A stretch of 39,364 nt of DNA from Solihabitans fulvus. GTDB lineage: Bacteria; Actinomycetota; Actinomycetes; Mycobacteriales; Pseudonocardiaceae. Both the position numbers and the translations under genes were made by a program. Location of the stretch: assembly GCF_008386585.1 (NCBI RefSeq), contig NZ_VUOB01000106.1, forward strand, positions 1 through 39,364, given 5' to 3'. The notes beneath the pieces were generated by a model. The model was given only the letters and a program-made list of their open reading frames with translations. It was not told where the DNA came from and searched no databases. Positions 15,707 through 25,410 of the stretch are shown here, in pieces; position 1 is the first letter of the stretch, and every line of letters starts with the position of its first letter.

Positions 15707-15799
15707 ATGTCCGAAAAGCAGGGGACCGGCTTTCGGAATTCCGCGTGGCACACAGCAAAACTGGGGGAGTCTTGCGTAGCGAGAACAGGCCCTATTTAG
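15707..15799 (+). CDS. Putative leaderless leader ORF (30 aa) before the acyltransferase
   Basis: ATG 15707 lies 6 nt after the CGTC element. The frame (MSEKQGTGFRNSAWH and on) runs 30 codons to TAG at 15797-15799, overlapping the start of the acyltransferase in another frame. It shares the MSE beginning with the leader before protein A. It may be a leader peptide coupling translation, or chance. Confidence 0.3.
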   Translation: MSEKQGTGFRNSAWHTAKLGESCVARTGPI

Positions 15800-16935
15800 G
15801 GTCGGTAGATCACATCAGGGCGTTCGCGGCCCTGCTCGTGGTGTGTTATCACGGCACTCAACTGTTCATGATGGCGATGTCGGGCGATCGGCCGTTCGAC
15901 CGCGACCGAGACTGGCCGTATTCGACGAACCCGCTGGCCACCATCGTCTACGAGGGACACACCGGCGTTTCCCTGTTCATGGCTCTGAGCGGTTTCATCT
16001 TCACGATCGGCACGCTGGACCGCCGGATCTCGTTCGGCCGTTTCATGTCCAACCGGCTGCTGCGGATCTATCCGCTCTTCCTGTTGATCGTCGTACTGGC
16101 CATCGCGATGAAGCCGTGGGAGTTCACCGTCCAGGGTTTCGCGCTCCAGGTGCTCGGTTTCGGCAACTGGCCGGCGGCGTTGCAGTTCGGCGCGGTGGGT
16201 GTGGTGTTCTGGGCCATCGCGGTGGAGATGCAGTTCTACGTGCTCTTCCCCGCGCTCAACGCCCTGCTCAGCCGGTTCGGCCTTCGCCAGTTCCTGCGGC
16301 TGTTCGGCGCGGTCGTGGCGGTCAGGATGCTCGTGTGGGCGGCCAACGCCCAGCACCTCATGCTGTACGACAGCCTGGCCGGCCGGATCGACCAGTTCCT
16401 GCTCGGCATGGTCGCCGCGTGGTTGTTCGTCCGGCACCGGGACCGGTTCCTCGGGTGGTGGAAGGTCGCGGGTGCCGCCGCGCTGGCGGTCGGCATGCTG
16501 TGGGCCTTCAACCAGCTCCAGGGTCAGCGCTCGCAGGCGGCCTGGCGGATCCTGTGGCCCGACGTCGAGGGCGCGGTGTGGGCGCTGGTGATCCTCACCT
16601 ACGTCGTCACCTGCCGGTCGACGGGCTGGTGGTCCAGGGCCCTGTCGAAGGTCGGCGAGCTGAGCTATTCGGTCTACCTGCTGCACTACGCGATCCTCGC
16701 GGTGCTGGTGAGCCACCGGGTCTGGATCGCGCTGCCCGGGGTGAGCCCCCTGCACAACGGGCTGATCACCTCGGTGGCCGCGATACCGCTGGTGCTGGCC
16801 GTCTCCTGGCTCACCTATCACGGCGTGGAGAAGCTGTTCCTCCAGTTCCGGGTCAAGTACCGCCTGCCGGACGGCGGCTCCGTCCCGCTGGCGGACCGGT
16901 CCACCGGCCTCCGCGCCGGTCCGGCGGAAGGCTGA
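15745..16935 (+). CDS. Membrane acyltransferase, acyltransferase-3 family
   Basis: About 396-aa polytopic membrane protein of the family that O-acylates sugars or lipids at the cell surface (OafA/NodX type). The first helix has YLGSVDHIRAFAALLVVCYH, where the His is the expected catalytic residue. The FMSNRLLRIYPLFLL segment carries the family's conserved R-x10-less RxxRIYP motif. About ten hydrophobic helices follow, and SYSVYLLHY near the C-terminus is also typical. The start is uncertain: GTG 15745 or TTG 15772 (with GGGGGAG close before it). The frame is open from 15664, but the promoter at 15676-15700 excludes earlier starts. Co-regulation with the surface proteins suggests envelope modification. 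Confidence 0.8.
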   Translation: MAHSKTGGVLRSENRPYLGSVDHIRAFAALLVVCYHGTQLFMMAMSGDRPFDRDRDWPYSTNPLATIVYEGHTGVSLFMALSGFIFTIGTLDRRISFGRFMSNRLLRIYPLFLLIVVLAIAMKPWEFTVQGFALQVLGFGNWPAALQFGAVGVVFWAIAVEMQFYVLFPALNALLSRFGLRQFLRLFGAVVAVRMLVWAANAQHLMLYDSLAGRIDQFLLGMVAAWLFVRHRDRFLGWWKVAGAAALAVGMLWAFNQLQGQRSQAAWRILWPDVEGAVWALVILTYVVTCRSTGWWSRALSKVGELSYSVYLLHYAILAVLVSHRVWIALPGVSPLHNGLITSVAAIPLVLAVSWLTYHGVEKLFLQFRVKYRLPDGGSVPLADRSTGLRAGPAEG

Positions 16936-16958
16936 GGGCTGAGGGCTGAGGGCTGAGG
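16931..16958. repeat. Four perfect 7-bp tandem repeats at the acyltransferase stop
   Basis: GCTGAGG is repeated four times. The first copy contains the acyltransferase stop codon (TGA). Slippage in this tract would lengthen or shift the C-terminus. Confidence 0.85.
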
Positions 16959-16963
16959 ACGAC

Positions 16964-16996
16964 GATGCCCCGGCCGCGATCGCGACCCGGGGCATC
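16964..16996. terminator. Bidirectional hairpin between acyltransferase and etfD
   Basis: A 10-bp stem (16964-16973 with 16987-16996) encloses an inner CGCGATCGCG palindrome. It lies between convergent genes and can serve both. Confidence 0.75.
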
Positions 16997-17014
16997 GGTG
17001 GCCTGCTGTCTTGG

Positions 17015-19234
17015 CTACTCGCCGGCCACCGGCTGGCCGTTGTCGACGGGCTGGCCGCGCCGAACGGCGGACAGCAGCAGCTGGGCCACGTCGACGACCT
17101 CGACGGCCTGCGGGGCGACGCCCTCGTCCTGCCGCGCGGTGACGCCGTCGGTGAGCATCACCCGGCAGAACGGGCAGCCGGTGGCGATCTTGGCGGGCGC
17201 GGTGCCCAGCGCCTCGTCCACCCGCTCCAGGTTGATCCGCTTGCCGATCCGCTCCTCCATCCACATGCGCGCGCCGCCGGCGCCGCAGCACATGGAGCGG
17301 TCGCCGTGCCTCGGCATCTCCCGCAGCGTGCCGCCGGCCGCGCCGAGCAGCTCGCGCGGCGCCTCGTAGATCTTGTTGTGCCGGCCCAGGTAGCACGGGT
17401 CGTGGTAGGTGACGTCCTCGGTGATCGGCGCGACCGGGACGAGCCGCCGCTCGCGCACCAGCTTGTTCAGCAGCTGCGTGTGGTGCACGACCTCGTACTG
17501 GCCGCCGACCTGCGGGTACTCGTTGGCGAGCGTGTTGAAGCAGTGCGCGCAGGTGACCACGATCTTGCGCTGGGTCGGGGTGCGGCCCTCGAAGACGGTG
17601 TTGAGCACCTCGACGTTCTGCTGCGCCAGCATCTGGAACAGGAACTCGTTGCCGGCGCGGCGAGCCGGGTCGCCGGTGCAGGTCTCCTCGGAGCCCAGCA
17701 CCGCGTACTTCACCTCGGCGGTGTGCAGCAGCTCGGCGACGGCCCTGGTGGTCTTCTTCGCGCGGTCCTCGAACGCGCCGGCGCAGCCGACCCAGAACAG
17801 GTACTCGACGTCTGCGGCCAGCTCGCCGTCGAACACCGGCACCTCGAAGCCGAGGCCCTCGGTCCAGGCGAGCCGGTCCTTGGCGTTCTGTCCCCAGGGA
17901 TTGCCCTTGTTCTCCAGGTTCTTGAACATCCCGCCGAGCTCGCTGGGGAAGTTCGACTCGATCAGCACCTGGTAGCGGCGCATGTCGACGATGTGGTCGA
18001 CGTGCTCGATGTCGACCGGGCACTGCTCGACGCACGCGCCGCAGCTGGTGCACGACCACAGCACCTCGGGGTCGATGACGCCGAGCTCGTCCGGCCCGCC
18101 GATCAGCGGCCTGCCGGCCTCGGCGAGCGCGAGCACGTCGATCTTGGCGAGCCGCGCCTCGGCGTCGTCGCCGGTGATGCCGACCTCGTCGCCCGCCATG
18201 TCCCTGCTGCCGCCGGCCAGCAGGTACGGGGCCTTGGCGTAGGCGTGGTCGCGGAGCTGGGTGATCAGCAGCTTGGGGGACAGCGGCTTGCCGGTGTTCC
18301 ACGCGGGGCACTGGGACTGGCAGCGGCCGCACTCGGTGCAGGTGCTGAAGTCCAGCCAGCCCTTCCAGGAGAAGTCCTCGATCTTGCCGGCGCCGAAGAC
18401 GTCCTTCTCGGGGTCGGCCTCCTCGAAGTCCAGCGGCTTGCCGCCGCTCATCATCGGCTTGAGCGCGCCGAGCGCGACGTCGCCGTCGTCCTCGCGCTTG
18501 AAGTAGATGTTGAAGAACGCGCTGAACCGGTGCCAGGCAACGCCCATGGTGAGCGTCCTGCCGACGACCAGCAGCCAGACCATGCCGGACAGCAGCTTGA
18601 TCAGCGCCAGGATCGACACGGCCGCGGTGCTGGACGGCAGCGCGTGGCCGATCGGGTTGGACAGGAAGTTCGCCCAGTTCGGCTGTTCCTCGATGCCGCT
18701 GGCGACCTTGAAGAACTTGACGCCGAGGATGCCGATGCCCTCGATGATGACCACGGCCTCGACGAAGTACGCCTGCCGGAAGTTCGAGCCGGCGAACCGC
18801 GACTGCCGGTCGGCGCGGCGCGGGTGGTTGAGCTGCCGGATGATCACCAGCGCGACGCCGCCGACCACCGTGCCCCAGCCGAGCAGCTCGGTGAGCAGGT
18901 TCCACACGGCGAGGTCGCCGAACAGCGGCCAGTGGAAGGTCGGGTCGAAGGTCTCCCCGTAGGCCTCGAACCACACGAGGCTGCCGATGAGGAAGCCCCA
19001 CATCACCATCCAGTGCCACGGCGCGACCTTGCGGAGCTTCGCCATCCGCGTGTGCGCCACGAACTCCTTGATCAGCGTCCCCATGCGGGGAACGAAGGGG
19101 CCGTTGCGTGTGGGGTCGGGCTGGCCGAGCCGAATGATGCGCACCATCCGGACGACGCCGGAGATGAACACCGCCCACGCGGCGAGGCTGAACAGCACGC
19201 CGACCAGGCCCAGCGTGAGCTGCAGGGCACCCAT
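17015..19234 (-). CDS. etfD: EtfD-type Fe-S membrane oxidoreductase
   Basis: 739-aa protein of the heterodisulfide-reductase-related family, homologous to mycobacterial Rv0338c (EtfD), which accepts electrons from ETF during beta-oxidation and passes them to the quinone pool. Residues about 1-240 form a membrane domain with about five to six helices and histidines suited to haem b. Two 4Fe-4S motifs follow: CTECGRCQSQCP (299-310) and CTSCGACVEQCP (395-406). The C-terminal half has two CCG-type domains (FWVGCAGAFE near 480-489; CAHCFN near 562; CCGAGGARMW at 649-658; CPFC at 687-690). ATG 19234 has GGAGGA seven bases upstream. The promoter contains the TTAC palindrome also seen before fadE5. 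Confidence 0.92.
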   Translation of the reverse strand: MGALQLTLGLVGVLFSLAAWAVFISGVVRMVRIIRLGQPDPTRNGPFVPRMGTLIKEFVAHTRMAKLRKVAPWHWMVMWGFLIGSLVWFEAYGETFDPTFHWPLFGDLAVWNLLTELLGWGTVVGGVALVIIRQLNHPRRADRQSRFAGSNFRQAYFVEAVVIIEGIGILGVKFFKVASGIEEQPNWANFLSNPIGHALPSSTAAVSILALIKLLSGMVWLLVVGRTLTMGVAWHRFSAFFNIYFKREDDGDVALGALKPMMSGGKPLDFEEADPEKDVFGAGKIEDFSWKGWLDFSTCTECGRCQSQCPAWNTGKPLSPKLLITQLRDHAYAKAPYLLAGGSRDMAGDEVGITGDDAEARLAKIDVLALAEAGRPLIGGPDELGVIDPEVLWSCTSCGACVEQCPVDIEHVDHIVDMRRYQVLIESNFPSELGGMFKNLENKGNPWGQNAKDRLAWTEGLGFEVPVFDGELAADVEYLFWVGCAGAFEDRAKKTTRAVAELLHTAEVKYAVLGSEETCTGDPARRAGNEFLFQMLAQQNVEVLNTVFEGRTPTQRKIVVTCAHCFNTLANEYPQVGGQYEVVHHTQLLNKLVRERRLVPVAPITEDVTYHDPCYLGRHNKIYEAPRELLGAAGGTLREMPRHGDRSMCCGAGGARMWMEERIGKRINLERVDEALGTAPAKIATGCPFCRVMLTDGVTARQDEGVAPQAVEVVDVAQLLLSAVRRGQPVDNGQPVAGE

Positions 19235-19283
19235 GTTCGCGTCCTCCGGTCCGATACGTATTGCCTGGGGAGATTACGCCTCA

Positions 19284-19297
19284 TTACTGACCAGTAA
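19284..19297 (-). promoter_or_regulatory. TTACTGACCAGTAA palindrome, putative etfD operator
   Basis: A 14-bp near-perfect palindrome (arms TTACTG/CAGTAA) 50-63 nt upstream of the etfD ATG. It shares at least 11 of 14 positions with each site upstream of fadE5 at 2086-2123 when read in the best orientation. Confidence 0.72.
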
Positions 19298-19345
19298 CCA
19301 CTTGGACGTGGCCGGGGTCGCACAACCGGGGACGTGTTCCGGTCA

Positions 19346-19363
19346 AACTAGTTGAACTATCGT
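19346..19363 (+). promoter_or_regulatory. Leaderless promoter and possible TetR operator of the SMR-TetR operon
   Basis: TATCGT (19358-19363) ends 7 nt before GTG 19371, giving a leaderless transcript. Immediately upstream AACTAGTT (19346-19353) is a perfect 8-bp palindrome, and a related ACTAGT lies at 19367-19372 across the start codon. These are reasonable binding sites for the TetR protein encoded second in the operon. Confidence 0.5.
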
Positions 19364-19370
19364 CCCACTA

Positions 19371-19697
19371 GTGACCATGTATCTGTGGCTCGGCGTGGCC
19401 ATCGTGTCCGAGATCGCCGCGACGATCTCGCTCAAGCTGTCCGAGAGTTTCACCCGTCTGGTGCCGTCGATCGTCCTGGTCGTCGGCTACCTCGTCGCCT
19501 TCACCGCGCTGTCCTTCGCGCTGAAGGCGGGCATGGCCATCGGCGTCGCCTACGCGATCTGGTCGGCCGTCGGCGTCGCCTTCGTCGCCGTCATCGGGGC
19601 GCTGTTCCTCGGCGAGAGCATGAACCTGACCATGGCCGGCGGCCTGGTGCTGATCATCGGCGGCGTCGTGATGCTGGAACTGGGCCAGGCGCGGTGA
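19371..19697 (+). CDS. SMR-family multidrug efflux protein
   Basis: 108-aa four-helix small multidrug resistance protein; members export cationic compounds by proton antiport as dimers. Helix 1 is YLWLGVAIVSEIAATISLKL, with the essential glutamate at residue 14. Helix 3 has AYAIWSAVGVAFVAVIGALF, and helix 4 VLIIGGVVMLELGQ. GTG 19371 is taken as start because of the -10 box 7 nt upstream; ATG 19377 is the alternative. The stop overlaps the start of the TetR gene (GTGA), so the two are translationally coupled. Substrate is unknown. Confidence 0.9.
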   Translation: MTMYLWLGVAIVSEIAATISLKLSESFTRLVPSIVLVVGYLVAFTALSFALKAGMAIGVAYAIWSAVGVAFVAVIGALFLGESMNLTMAGGLVLIIGGVVMLELGQAR

Positions 19698-19723
19698 CCG
19701 AGCAGACGGTGACCGAGCAGACG
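19694..19723 (+). repeat. 15-bp tandem duplication at the TetR start
   Basis: GTGACCGAGCAGACG is repeated perfectly twice, duplicating the start codon and first five codons. Either GTG can initiate. Confidence 0.9.
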
Positions 19724-20311
19724 GACGGCAGGCGGGCGCGCGGCGAACGCCGCCGCCGCGCGATCGTCGAGGCCACCCTGCGGGTGATCGAGCGGGACGG
19801 GGTAGCCGGCGTCACGCACCGGACGGTGGCCAGGGAGGCCGAGGTGCCGACCACCGCGACCACCTACTACTTCGCCGGCCTCGACGACCTGCTCACCGCG
19901 ACCCTCCTGTGGTCGGCCGAGCGGTTCGCCGAGGCCGCCGCCGAGCTGGTGCGCGCGTTCGCAGAAGAAGCGGAAGAAGCCGTCGGCGCCACCGCCGACC
20001 TCATCGACGCCGTGGCGCGGCTGCTCGCCACCGCCGTCGGCCGGGACCGGGGCCGCACCCTCGCCGAGTACGAGCTGTACCTGTTCGCGGCCCGCCGGCC
20101 CGAGCTGCGGCCGGCCGCCCGCCGCTGGATCGACCTGCTCGCCGGGCTGGTCCCGCACGCCGACGAGGTGGCCTTCCGCGCGCTGGTGGTCGGCGTCGAC
20201 GGCCTGCTGATGCAGGCCCTGATCGCCGATCAGCCGCCGACCGAGGCCGACTTCCGGCCCGTCGTGGCGTTCCTGCTCGCGCCGCTGCGGCCGCGCAGCA
20301 ACAGCCAGTAG
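19694..20311 (+). CDS. TetR-family repressor of the SMR pump
   Basis: 205-aa TetR regulator. The N-terminal HTH (about residues 20-66) reads RRRAIVEATLRVIERDGVAG then VTHRTVAREAEVPTTATTYYF, a strong family match. The C-terminal ligand-binding domain is alpha-helical. It starts by a GTGA overlap with the SMR gene. The first 30 nt are a perfect 15-bp tandem duplication (19694-19723) encoding VTEQT twice, so the GTG at 19709 is an alternative start. Its 3' end overlaps the convergent permease gene by 82 bp. It probably represses its own operon and responds to a pump substrate. Confidence 0.9.
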   Translation: MTEQTVTEQTDGRRARGERRRRAIVEATLRVIERDGVAGVTHRTVAREAEVPTTATTYYFAGLDDLLTATLLWSAERFAEAAAELVRAFAEEAEEAVGATADLIDAVARLLATAVGRDRGRTLAEYELYLFAARRPELRPAARRWIDLLAGLVPHADEVAFRALVVGVDGLLMQALIADQPPTEADFRPVVAFLLAPLRPRSNSQ

Positions 20312-21639
20312 AGCAGGCCGGGCACGGTCAGCCCGATCAGCCACGAGACGTCCGCGCCGCCGAGCAGCGGGGCGAGGAAGCCGACGAACACGCCGTCGGC
20401 GTTGGCGAACGGGATCTGCACCGCGATGCCGATCGCGTAGGCGAGCAGCGCCCGCCCGTTCCACCTGCCGTACGCGCCGTCCGGGTCGTAGATCGCCGTG
20501 AGGTCGTAGCGCTCGTGCCGCACCAGGTAGAAGTCGACCAGGTTGATCGCGCTCCACGGCGTCAGGAAGTACAGCAGGAACTCGAGGAAGAGGATGAAGT
20601 TCCGCAGGAAGTCGCCCCGCCCGAGGATCGCCAGCGTGGCGCCGAGCACCGCGACGACGGCGATGTAGGCGATCCGCCCGCCCCGCGACAGCGCGGCCCT
20701 GCGGGTGAACGCGGTCAGCGTGGTGGCCACCGACATGTAGCCGCCGTAGACGTTGAGCACGTTCACGGTGAACTTGCCAAGCGCGATGGCCAGCAGCAGC
20801 GGCACGACCAGCGCGCCGCCGCCGAGCCCGACGATGTAGTCCACCTCGTGGCCCTTGAAGGCCTTGCCCGCCACCGCGAACGCCAACGCGCCGAAGCACA
20901 TCGCCCAGCTCGCGCCGAGCACCGTGCCGCCGTAGGTCCACCAGAACGTGGACCGCACCGACGTGGTCGACGGCAGGTATCGGGAGGTGTCCGCGACGTA
21001 GGGGCCGAAGGTCAACTGCCAGGACGCGGTCAGCGACAGCGCGAGCAGGAACGCCGGCAGGTCGAACTTCGGCGCGGCCAGCACCGCGCCGACGTCCTTG
21101 CCCGCGACCAGCCGCACGGACAGATACACGAACACCACCACCGACAGCACCGAGGCCACCCAGCCGAACCGGTGGATCAGCCGGTAGCCGAGGATCGCGA
21201 CCAGGGCGGTCAGCGCGGCGTAGCAGGCGATGCTGACGTCGATCGGCAGGTGCGTGATGCCGGCGACCGCCTGCCCGCCGAGCACGTTGCCGCTGGCGAA
21301 GAACCCGAGATACATCACCACGACGAGCAGCAGCGGCAGCACCGCGCCGTGCACGCCGAACTGCGCCCTGCTCTGGATCATCTGCGGCACACCGAGTTTC
21401 GGCCCCTGCGCGGCGTGCAGCGCCATCGGCACCCCGCCGAGCGCGTTGCCGAGCACCACGGCCACCAGCGCCCACAGCGGGTGCAGCCCGACCAGGACGG
21501 TCAGCGCCCCGGTCACCGCGGAGGTGATCTGCATGTTCGCCGCGAACCACAGCGTGAACAGGCTCCTGGGATGCCCGTGCCGCTCCGACTCGGGAACGGG
21601 ATCGATGGACCTGCGCTCGACCTCCAACGCACCTGCCAC
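20230..21639 (-). CDS. NCS1-family permease (cytosine/purine/allantoin type)
   Basis: 469-aa membrane protein with about 12 helices of the nucleobase-cation-symport-1 family. Diagnostic stretches are LFTLWFAANMQITSAVTGAL near the N-terminus, GVPQMIQSRAQFGVHGAVLP in helix 3, the FGPYVADTSRYLP loop, and LEFLLYFLTPWSAINLVDFY near the C-terminus. It probably takes up a nucleobase or related heterocycle with a proton or sodium; the exact substrate cannot be read. GTG 21639 has GGAG six bases upstream. Its last 27 codons overlap the end of the convergent TetR gene by 82 bp, so the polar C-terminal tail may be a lineage-specific extension. No catabolic enzyme is adjacent. Confidence 0.88.
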   Translation of the reverse strand: MAGALEVERRSIDPVPESERHGHPRSLFTLWFAANMQITSAVTGALTVLVGLHPLWALVAVVLGNALGGVPMALHAAQGPKLGVPQMIQSRAQFGVHGAVLPLLLVVVMYLGFFASGNVLGGQAVAGITHLPIDVSIACYAALTALVAILGYRLIHRFGWVASVLSVVVFVYLSVRLVAGKDVGAVLAAPKFDLPAFLLALSLTASWQLTFGPYVADTSRYLPSTTSVRSTFWWTYGGTVLGASWAMCFGALAFAVAGKAFKGHEVDYIVGLGGGALVVPLLLAIALGKFTVNVLNVYGGYMSVATTLTAFTRRAALSRGGRIAYIAVVAVLGATLAILGRGDFLRNFILFLEFLLYFLTPWSAINLVDFYLVRHERYDLTAIYDPDGAYGRWNGRALLAYAIGIAVQIPFANADGVFVGFLAPLLGGADVSWLIGLTVPGLLYWLLLRGRSGASRNATTGRKSASVGG

Positions 21640-21748
21640 AGCAGCTCCTTCGTCCGGAGGGGATCCGTCAATTAGTGATCTCGCACACCGCCCGGACCAG
21701 ACCGCATCGGCCGAAGCCGTCTGCGATGCCAGACGATCGGCGCGGCGA

Positions 21749-21768
21749 GGGTAGGGACACCCCTACCC
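21749..21768. other. Hairpin in the permease/DUF4097 intergenic region
   Basis: GGGTAGGG-ACAC-CCCTACCC forms a perfect 8-bp stem with 4-nt loop, followed by a second CCGGG..CCCGG pairing near 21774-21789. It lies between two divergent starts, so it is more likely an operator or 5' UTR structure than a terminator. TAGCCT at 21814-21819 could be the -10 for the DUF4097 gene. Confidence 0.45.
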
Positions 21769-21856
21769 GAAACCCGGGGGTGTTCCCGGATGCGGTCCCT
21801 GACCTGCCACCCCTAGCCTCCTGAGCAAGGGGAAAGCCGGACTCGAGGGGCGAAAA

Positions 21857-22705
21857 ATGGCGCGGGCGCTTGGAATTGGTCTGGTGACGGCCACGGTGGC
21901 CGGGTTGGTCGTGCTCGGCGCCTGCGGGCTGCTGACGACGAACCGGGAGACGTTCTCCGACGACAGCCCCGTCGCCGAGAAGATCGCGGCGGTTCGGCTG
22001 GACGGCCTCGGCTCGGGCAGCGTCAGGCTCAGGACGCAGGACGGCGCGACCGGCACCACCGTGCACCGCGAGGTGCACTACGCGACGAATAAGCCGGGCG
22101 TGACGCAGCAGGTCGACGGCGGCGACACCCTGGTGCTGCGCGGCTGCGGCGAGAACAACTGCTCGGTGGACTACGACGTGGTGGCGCCGACCGGGGTGAA
22201 GATCACCGGCGGGGTCGGCTCGGGGAGCATCGAGCTGACCAAGGTGGCCGAGGCGGACGTGCGGACGAGCTCCGGCTCGGTCACGGCGCGCGGGGTGGCC
22301 GGCTCGGTGCGGGTCGAGGTCGGCTCCGGCAGCGTCACGCTTTCCGACGTCGGCGGCGCGGCCACGGTCAAGTCCAGCTCCGGCAGCGTGGCGCTGGACG
22401 GCGTGCGCGGCGCGTTGGCCGTCCAGGCCGGCTCCGGCCGGATCAGGGGAGCCAACCTCGGCGGCGACCAGGCCGACGTGAAGACTTCGTCCGGCGAGAT
22501 CGACCTCGGGTTCACCACGATGGCGTCGGTGACCGCGCAGACCGGCAGCGGCGACGTCACCCTGACCGTGCCGAAGGGCAACTACCGGGTGGCCGTCGAC
22601 ACCAACTCCGGGAACCGCTCGGTCGACGTCGTGCAGGACCCGGCCGCCACGCACGCGCTGACCCTGCACACCAGCAGCGGCGATGTCGCCGTCAAGGCGG
22701 CCTGA
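21857..22705 (+). CDS. DUF4097-type exported beta-helix protein, possible lipoprotein
   Basis: 282-aa protein. An N-terminal hydrophobic segment ends in LVVLGACG, where the Cys could be lipidated (a lipobox with Gly at -2). The mature part is a chain of short beta repeats with a recurring SGS[VI]xL pattern (GSGSVRL, GSGSIELTKV, SSGSVTARGV, GSGSVTLSDV, SSGSVALDGV, GSGRIRGANL, SSGEIDL, GSGDVTLTV, SSGDVAV), characteristic of the DUF4097/DUF2807 right-handed beta-helix fold. Such proteins are envelope-associated and often linked to stress regulators; no function is proven. GGGGCG precedes the ATG. Confidence 0.82.
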   Translation: MARALGIGLVTATVAGLVVLGACGLLTTNRETFSDDSPVAEKIAAVRLDGLGSGSVRLRTQDGATGTTVHREVHYATNKPGVTQQVDGGDTLVLRGCGENNCSVDYDVVAPTGVKITGGVGSGSIELTKVAEADVRTSSGSVTARGVAGSVRVEVGSGSVTLSDVGGAATVKSSSGSVALDGVRGALAVQAGSGRIRGANLGGDQADVKTSSGEIDLGFTTMASVTAQTGSGDVTLTVPKGNYRVAVDTNSGNRSVDVVQDPAATHALTLHTSSGDVAVKAA

Positions 22706-22737
22706 AGTCCTTGCCGCGCAAGCCTCTTCCTGCCGGG

Positions 22738-23319
22738 TCAGCCGTTCTGTTCGTAGGCGGCCCGCAGCAGGCCCTCGACCTCGGCGTCCACCTCGTCCAC
22801 CCCGGTCAGCGCGATCTTGTGGGTCGCCTGGCCGGGGGCCTTCGCCGGCCGCAGCCGCGCGCTGTCCGGGGGCGAGGTGAAGCGCAGGCCGAGGTCGACC
22901 CTGCCGAGGGTGGCCGCCTGCACGGCGGCGAACTGCCTGGCGCGCACGAACGGCACGTAGCTGCCGCGCCCCTCGACGGTGACGTCCGCGCCGAGGCCGG
23001 TGGCCAGCTCGGCGACGCGGTCGTAGATCGGTCGGAGCGCGGCCTTGCGCCCGGCGTACTGGCCGTCGACGTACTCGGCGACGGTCGGCTCGCGCCAGCC
23101 GGCCCGGCGCGCCGCCGCGAAGGCGACCGCCCACTGCGAGTTCTGCCCCATTCCGTGCTCGTCCCGCAGCCAGGCGCGCACCGCGTGCTGGTCGAGCGGG
23201 TCCGGTCCGGACGCGAGCACCAGCGCGACCCATTCGTCCAGGTCCCGGCCGGTGCGCTCGCGCATCGACGCGGTCACCGCGGCCATCATCTCGGCGGGCG
23301 ACTTCGACTGACCTGTCAT
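22738..23319 (-). CDS. DUF4287/DUF5655-domain protein
   Basis: 193-aa cytosolic protein. The N-terminal half (about residues 5-75: SPAEMMAAVTASMRERTGR, VRAWLRDEHGMGQNSQWAVAF) matches the DUF4287 helical domain. The C-terminal half (LRPIYDRVAELATGLGADVTV, YVPFVRARQFAAVQAATLGRVDLGLRF) matches DUF5655, a small domain also found on its own. Function is unknown. ATG 23319 has TAGTTT six nt upstream on the minus strand, consistent with a leaderless transcript. It is divergent from dnaK, so its promoter is next to the heat-shock control region. Confidence 0.75.
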   Translation of the reverse strand: MTGQSKSPAEMMAAVTASMRERTGRDLDEWVALVLASGPDPLDQHAVRAWLRDEHGMGQNSQWAVAFAAARRAGWREPTVAEYVDGQYAGRKAALRPIYDRVAELATGLGADVTVEGRGSYVPFVRARQFAAVQAATLGRVDLGLRFTSPPDSARLRPAKAPGQATHKIALTGVDEVDAEVEGLLRAAYEQNG

Positions 23320-23416
23320 CAGGCGAAACTAACCCGCCCACCCGACACTCGCTGAGGTCCATGTCACACCGCCTCGGGAACATCCCGGCTGGCGCGTCCG
23401 TTGGACTGGCAGGAAG

Positions 23417-23437
23417 ATTGAGCGTAGCGGGCTCAAG
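23417..23437 (+). promoter_or_regulatory. HAIR element 1 upstream of dnaK
   Basis: ATTGAGC-N7-GCTCAAG fits the HspR-associated inverted repeat consensus CTTGAGT-N7-ACTCAAG in arm length and spacing. It overlaps the probable -35 region of the dnaK operon (-10-like CATAGG at 23456-23461). Confidence 0.88.
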
Positions 23438-23471
23438 TCCGGTTTGACGGTGGAACATAGGTCCGCCCAGA

Positions 23472-23492
23472 CTTGAGCTGGGGCCGCTCAAC
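23472..23492 (+). promoter_or_regulatory. HAIR element 2 upstream of dnaK
   Basis: CTTGAGC-N7-GCTCAAC, the second HspR-type inverted repeat, 55 bp downstream of the first. It would lie near or just after the transcription start, so two HspR dimers could flank the promoter. Confidence 0.88.
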
Positions 23493-23541
23493 GAGCGGCG
23501 AGACGCCAACTCAGCACACACGCACTAAGCAGGAGGAACTC

Positions 23542-25406
<1,865 letters not shown>

Positions 25407-25410
<4 letters not shown>

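Noticed and set aside
17306..19297. 663-aa plus-strand frame opposite etfD
   Set aside because: Antisense shadow of a strongly supported gene; no family match.
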